NCBI GenBank assembly: GCA_037893225.1
Contig: JAZGUH010000618.1
Coordinates: forward strand, 310,001-374,000
From: Hippasteria phrygiana
Taxonomy: Eukaryota; Echinodermata; Asteroidea; Valvatida; Goniasteridae
Reading direction: 5' to 3'
Length of the DNA stretch: 64,000 bases
In this document: positions 62,473 to 64,000 of the stretch, one piece after another
How positions within the stretch are numbered: the stretch's first letter is position 1
How the letters are laid out: each line of letters begins with the position of its first letter
Program-made: the position numbers and the translations under genes
Notes under the pieces: generated by a model
What the model saw: only the letters and a program-made list of their open reading frames with translations
Told to the model about the DNA's origin: nothing
Databases searched by the model: none

Positions 62473-62487
62473 CGGGACTTTGTCAGT

Positions 62488-63163
62488 TTATTGTTCATCG
62501 CGTGCATCGCATGCAATTTTGCATAACTCAGAATCAGACTTCTGTTCCTTAATCAGTGCACTCTGATTCAACACAAGAGGTTTAGATGAGCTACTAGGAT
62601 CCTTAGTCTTTTCATGTAAAGTATCAAAGAATGAACCTGCCAGCTGGAAACATTCATAATCATCATCGTTGGCCCTTGACTTTAACTTTTCGTTACTAGC
62701 GCCCTCTTTTTGTGAGGCACGGGCCATTGATCTTGTTATGACACATGCAGGAAATATGCCCGGAAAATTTTCAGATAACTGCTCTGTGTCTTCATTGCAT
62801 TGTGGGACATCTGTGAATTGTAAGGAAGGATTACTTTGCACTTGATCCCCTGCAATATCGTTCCCAAGTAAGAACGTAATACCATCTATAGGCAGACTAG
62901 ACACTACCCCTACTTTGACTGACCCCGTCATAAAATCTGACTGGAGGTGTACAGTCTCAAGTGGAATTTTCATGAAACTATTTTCCACTCCACTAATCAG
63001 GACACTAGACTAGCCGTCTTCCCCTAGAGATAGCACAACACCCTTTAATAACAATGATTGGGCGGCACCTGTATCCCTAAGTATCTTAATTTTATAACCA
63101 TTATCACCCTTATCTAGTGACACTAGACCATCGGACATAAATGCCTCATAACCATTGCTGTCA
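62488..63163 (-). pseudogene. Gmr1-like protease region
   Basis: On the minus strand, FMSDGLVSLDKG and then IKILRDTGAAQSLLLKG (about 63045-63096) give the retropepsin DTGA active site. A TAG stop at about 63013 interrupts it. The same frame continues with PIDGITFLLGNDIAGD (about 62850-62897), a typical end of gypsy proteases, and a linker to about 62488. Confidence 0.82.
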
Positions 63164-63166
63164 TTA

Positions 63167-63597
63167 CGTCACCGACACCACGACGTAACACTTAAGTCCA
63201 CTTCAGTGTTACATCGTGAAAACCGCTCAATGAATAATTTCGGTTTCACGAACTAACAGACAAGTGTGCGCGCGCACTTCGGACAGTGACGTGCGATTTT
63301 TGACTTCAAAGTAAAACGCATGTTACGGAAATACAATGCGGAGAAAAACGCTTTGAAATGGTTGATGACAGGAATTTACTTCATTTGTATTCTTGATGGG
63401 TTACACAAGAAAGTAATAAAAACCTTCAAACTGGCGAAATAAAAGGTGGGTGTTAGTTCGTGGAAACGCAAATGTACCGAGTGACTGCGTGTGTACTTAT
63501 GTGTTACTTCGTGAAAATGAAAATTACTGTTTCTCTAAAATACGCGCGCGTGGCGCGCACTAAAGTCAACTCTTGTGTTACTTCGCGGTGTCGGTGA
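63167..63597. mobile_element. 431-bp MITE inserted between gag and protease of the Gmr1-like element
   Basis: The ends TCACCGACACCACGACGTAA and TTACTTCGCGGTGTCGGTGA are inverted with two mismatches. TTA occurs on both sides (63164-63166 and 63598-63600), which would suit a 3-bp Harbinger-type duplication, but two extra bases (CG) intervene on the left. The interior is palindrome-rich and non-coding. Confidence 0.75.
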
Positions 63598-64000
63598 TTA
63601 GTCACCTTATTAGATTCTTGAGTAGGTTTACCCATAGAATTTTCCTCAAAATTCTCACCTTTGCAACAGGCCGATTTTCCCGCCAATTTGGCTTTCCAGA
63701 AATACCGGCAGGGCTCTTTTTCCCTCTTGCGTCAGAATTAGCTTCAGATTTCGATTCAGTCGACTGGACTTGCTTACCAGTCCTTTCACCTTTTTTCAAC
63801 CAGGGTTTAATGAATTTGGAGCGACTGGGGTCAGATTTACTGTCAGAGCCAAATGAATGTTTATGAACAAGGTCATAATCATCAGCCATAAAGGCAGCTT
63901 TCTCTAACTTATCAACACCCCTATCGGCTAAATGAGATGTTCGGATGTCACTCGGAAGACAACTCTTAAACTCCTCCATTAACATCAATTCCCGCAACTT
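63598..64000 (-). CDS. Gmr1-like Gag, C-terminal part (SCAN-related capsid), partial
   Basis: On the minus strand the frame enters from beyond the window with LMLMEEFKSCLPSDIRTSHL and KLEKAAFMADDYDLVHK. This is the capsid C-terminal fold from which the vertebrate SCAN domain is thought to derive. A Lys/Ser-rich tail follows (about 63650-63860) and is cut by the MITE. No knuckle is visible in the part present. The frame is open here, although the element as a whole is broken. Confidence 0.78.

Larger units (their letters stand above)
58811..64000 (-). mobile_element. Gmr1-like Ty3/gypsy retrotransposon, degenerate, incomplete in window
   Basis: Minus-strand order is Gag end, PR, IN, RT, RNase H, then 3' LTR. 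Integrase before RT is the copia-like order known in gypsy elements only for the Gmr1 group. Stops, frameshifts, a mutated integrase residue and a MITE insertion show it is inactive. Confidence 0.85.

Overview
This is eukaryotic, repeat-dominated DNA, most likely from an invertebrate deuterostome such as an echinoderm, hemichordate or lancelet. The support is a GT-AG-spliced solute-carrier gene, LTR, DIRS, BEL and LINE retroelements, a gypsy element with integrase placed before reverse transcriptase (the Gmr1-like group described from deuterostomes), and many short terminal-inverted-repeat elements carrying long G or C runs. The species cannot be fixed from the sequence alone.

Layout. 1-2.5 kb: 3' end of a GC-rich Ty3/gypsy element, with the integrase tail, a splice-acceptor-led zinc-finger ORF and a 352-bp 3' LTR. 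2.5-5.6 kb: non-coding, with an inverted pair of TTAA-flanked MITEs. 5.6-8.7 kb: a LINE with one uninterrupted endonuclease-RT frame. 8.83-13.78 kb: a structurally complete gypsy element on the minus strand, with identical 143-bp LTRs, a 5-bp target duplication, a tRNA-Ser-like primer site and an unbroken 1357-residue Gag-Pol. 13.8-17.8 kb: MITEs and poly-G/C tracts. 17.8-25.6 kb: a BEL/Pao element with a target duplication but a gag-pol broken by one stop and two frameshifts; its 3' LTR ends in an inverted copy of its own first 47 bp. 26-27 kb: small repeats.

27.3-35.4 kb: a decayed DIRS-like tyrosine-recombinase retroelement, split by a solo LTR, by a 3.2-kb element with inverted subterminal repeats, and by a 1.04-kb TIR transposon. 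35.7-37.5 kb: a 5'-truncated CR1/Jockey-type LINE on the minus strand. 38.2-39.7 kb: a foldback MITE and repeat fragments. 41.0-44.1 kb: the only convincing host gene, a four-exon SLC16/monocarboxylate-transporter-like gene of 434 residues. 44.1-53.9 kb: mostly non-coding, with one candidate terminal exon and RecQ-like helicase debris on opposite strands. 54-58.6 kb: nested inverted repeats, hairpins, a G-run minisatellite and three tRNA-like modules. 58.8-64 kb: the 3' LTR and pol, plus part of gag, of a degenerate Gmr1-like gypsy element on the minus strand, running off the window.

No operon-like or pathway grouping is present. The organisation reflects nested transposition around one transporter gene. 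The most unusual structures are the spliced zinc-finger ORF of the first gypsy element, the self-inverted BEL LTR end, the element with unidentified ORF segments inside the DIRS recombinase, and the 54-58.6 kb foldback region.
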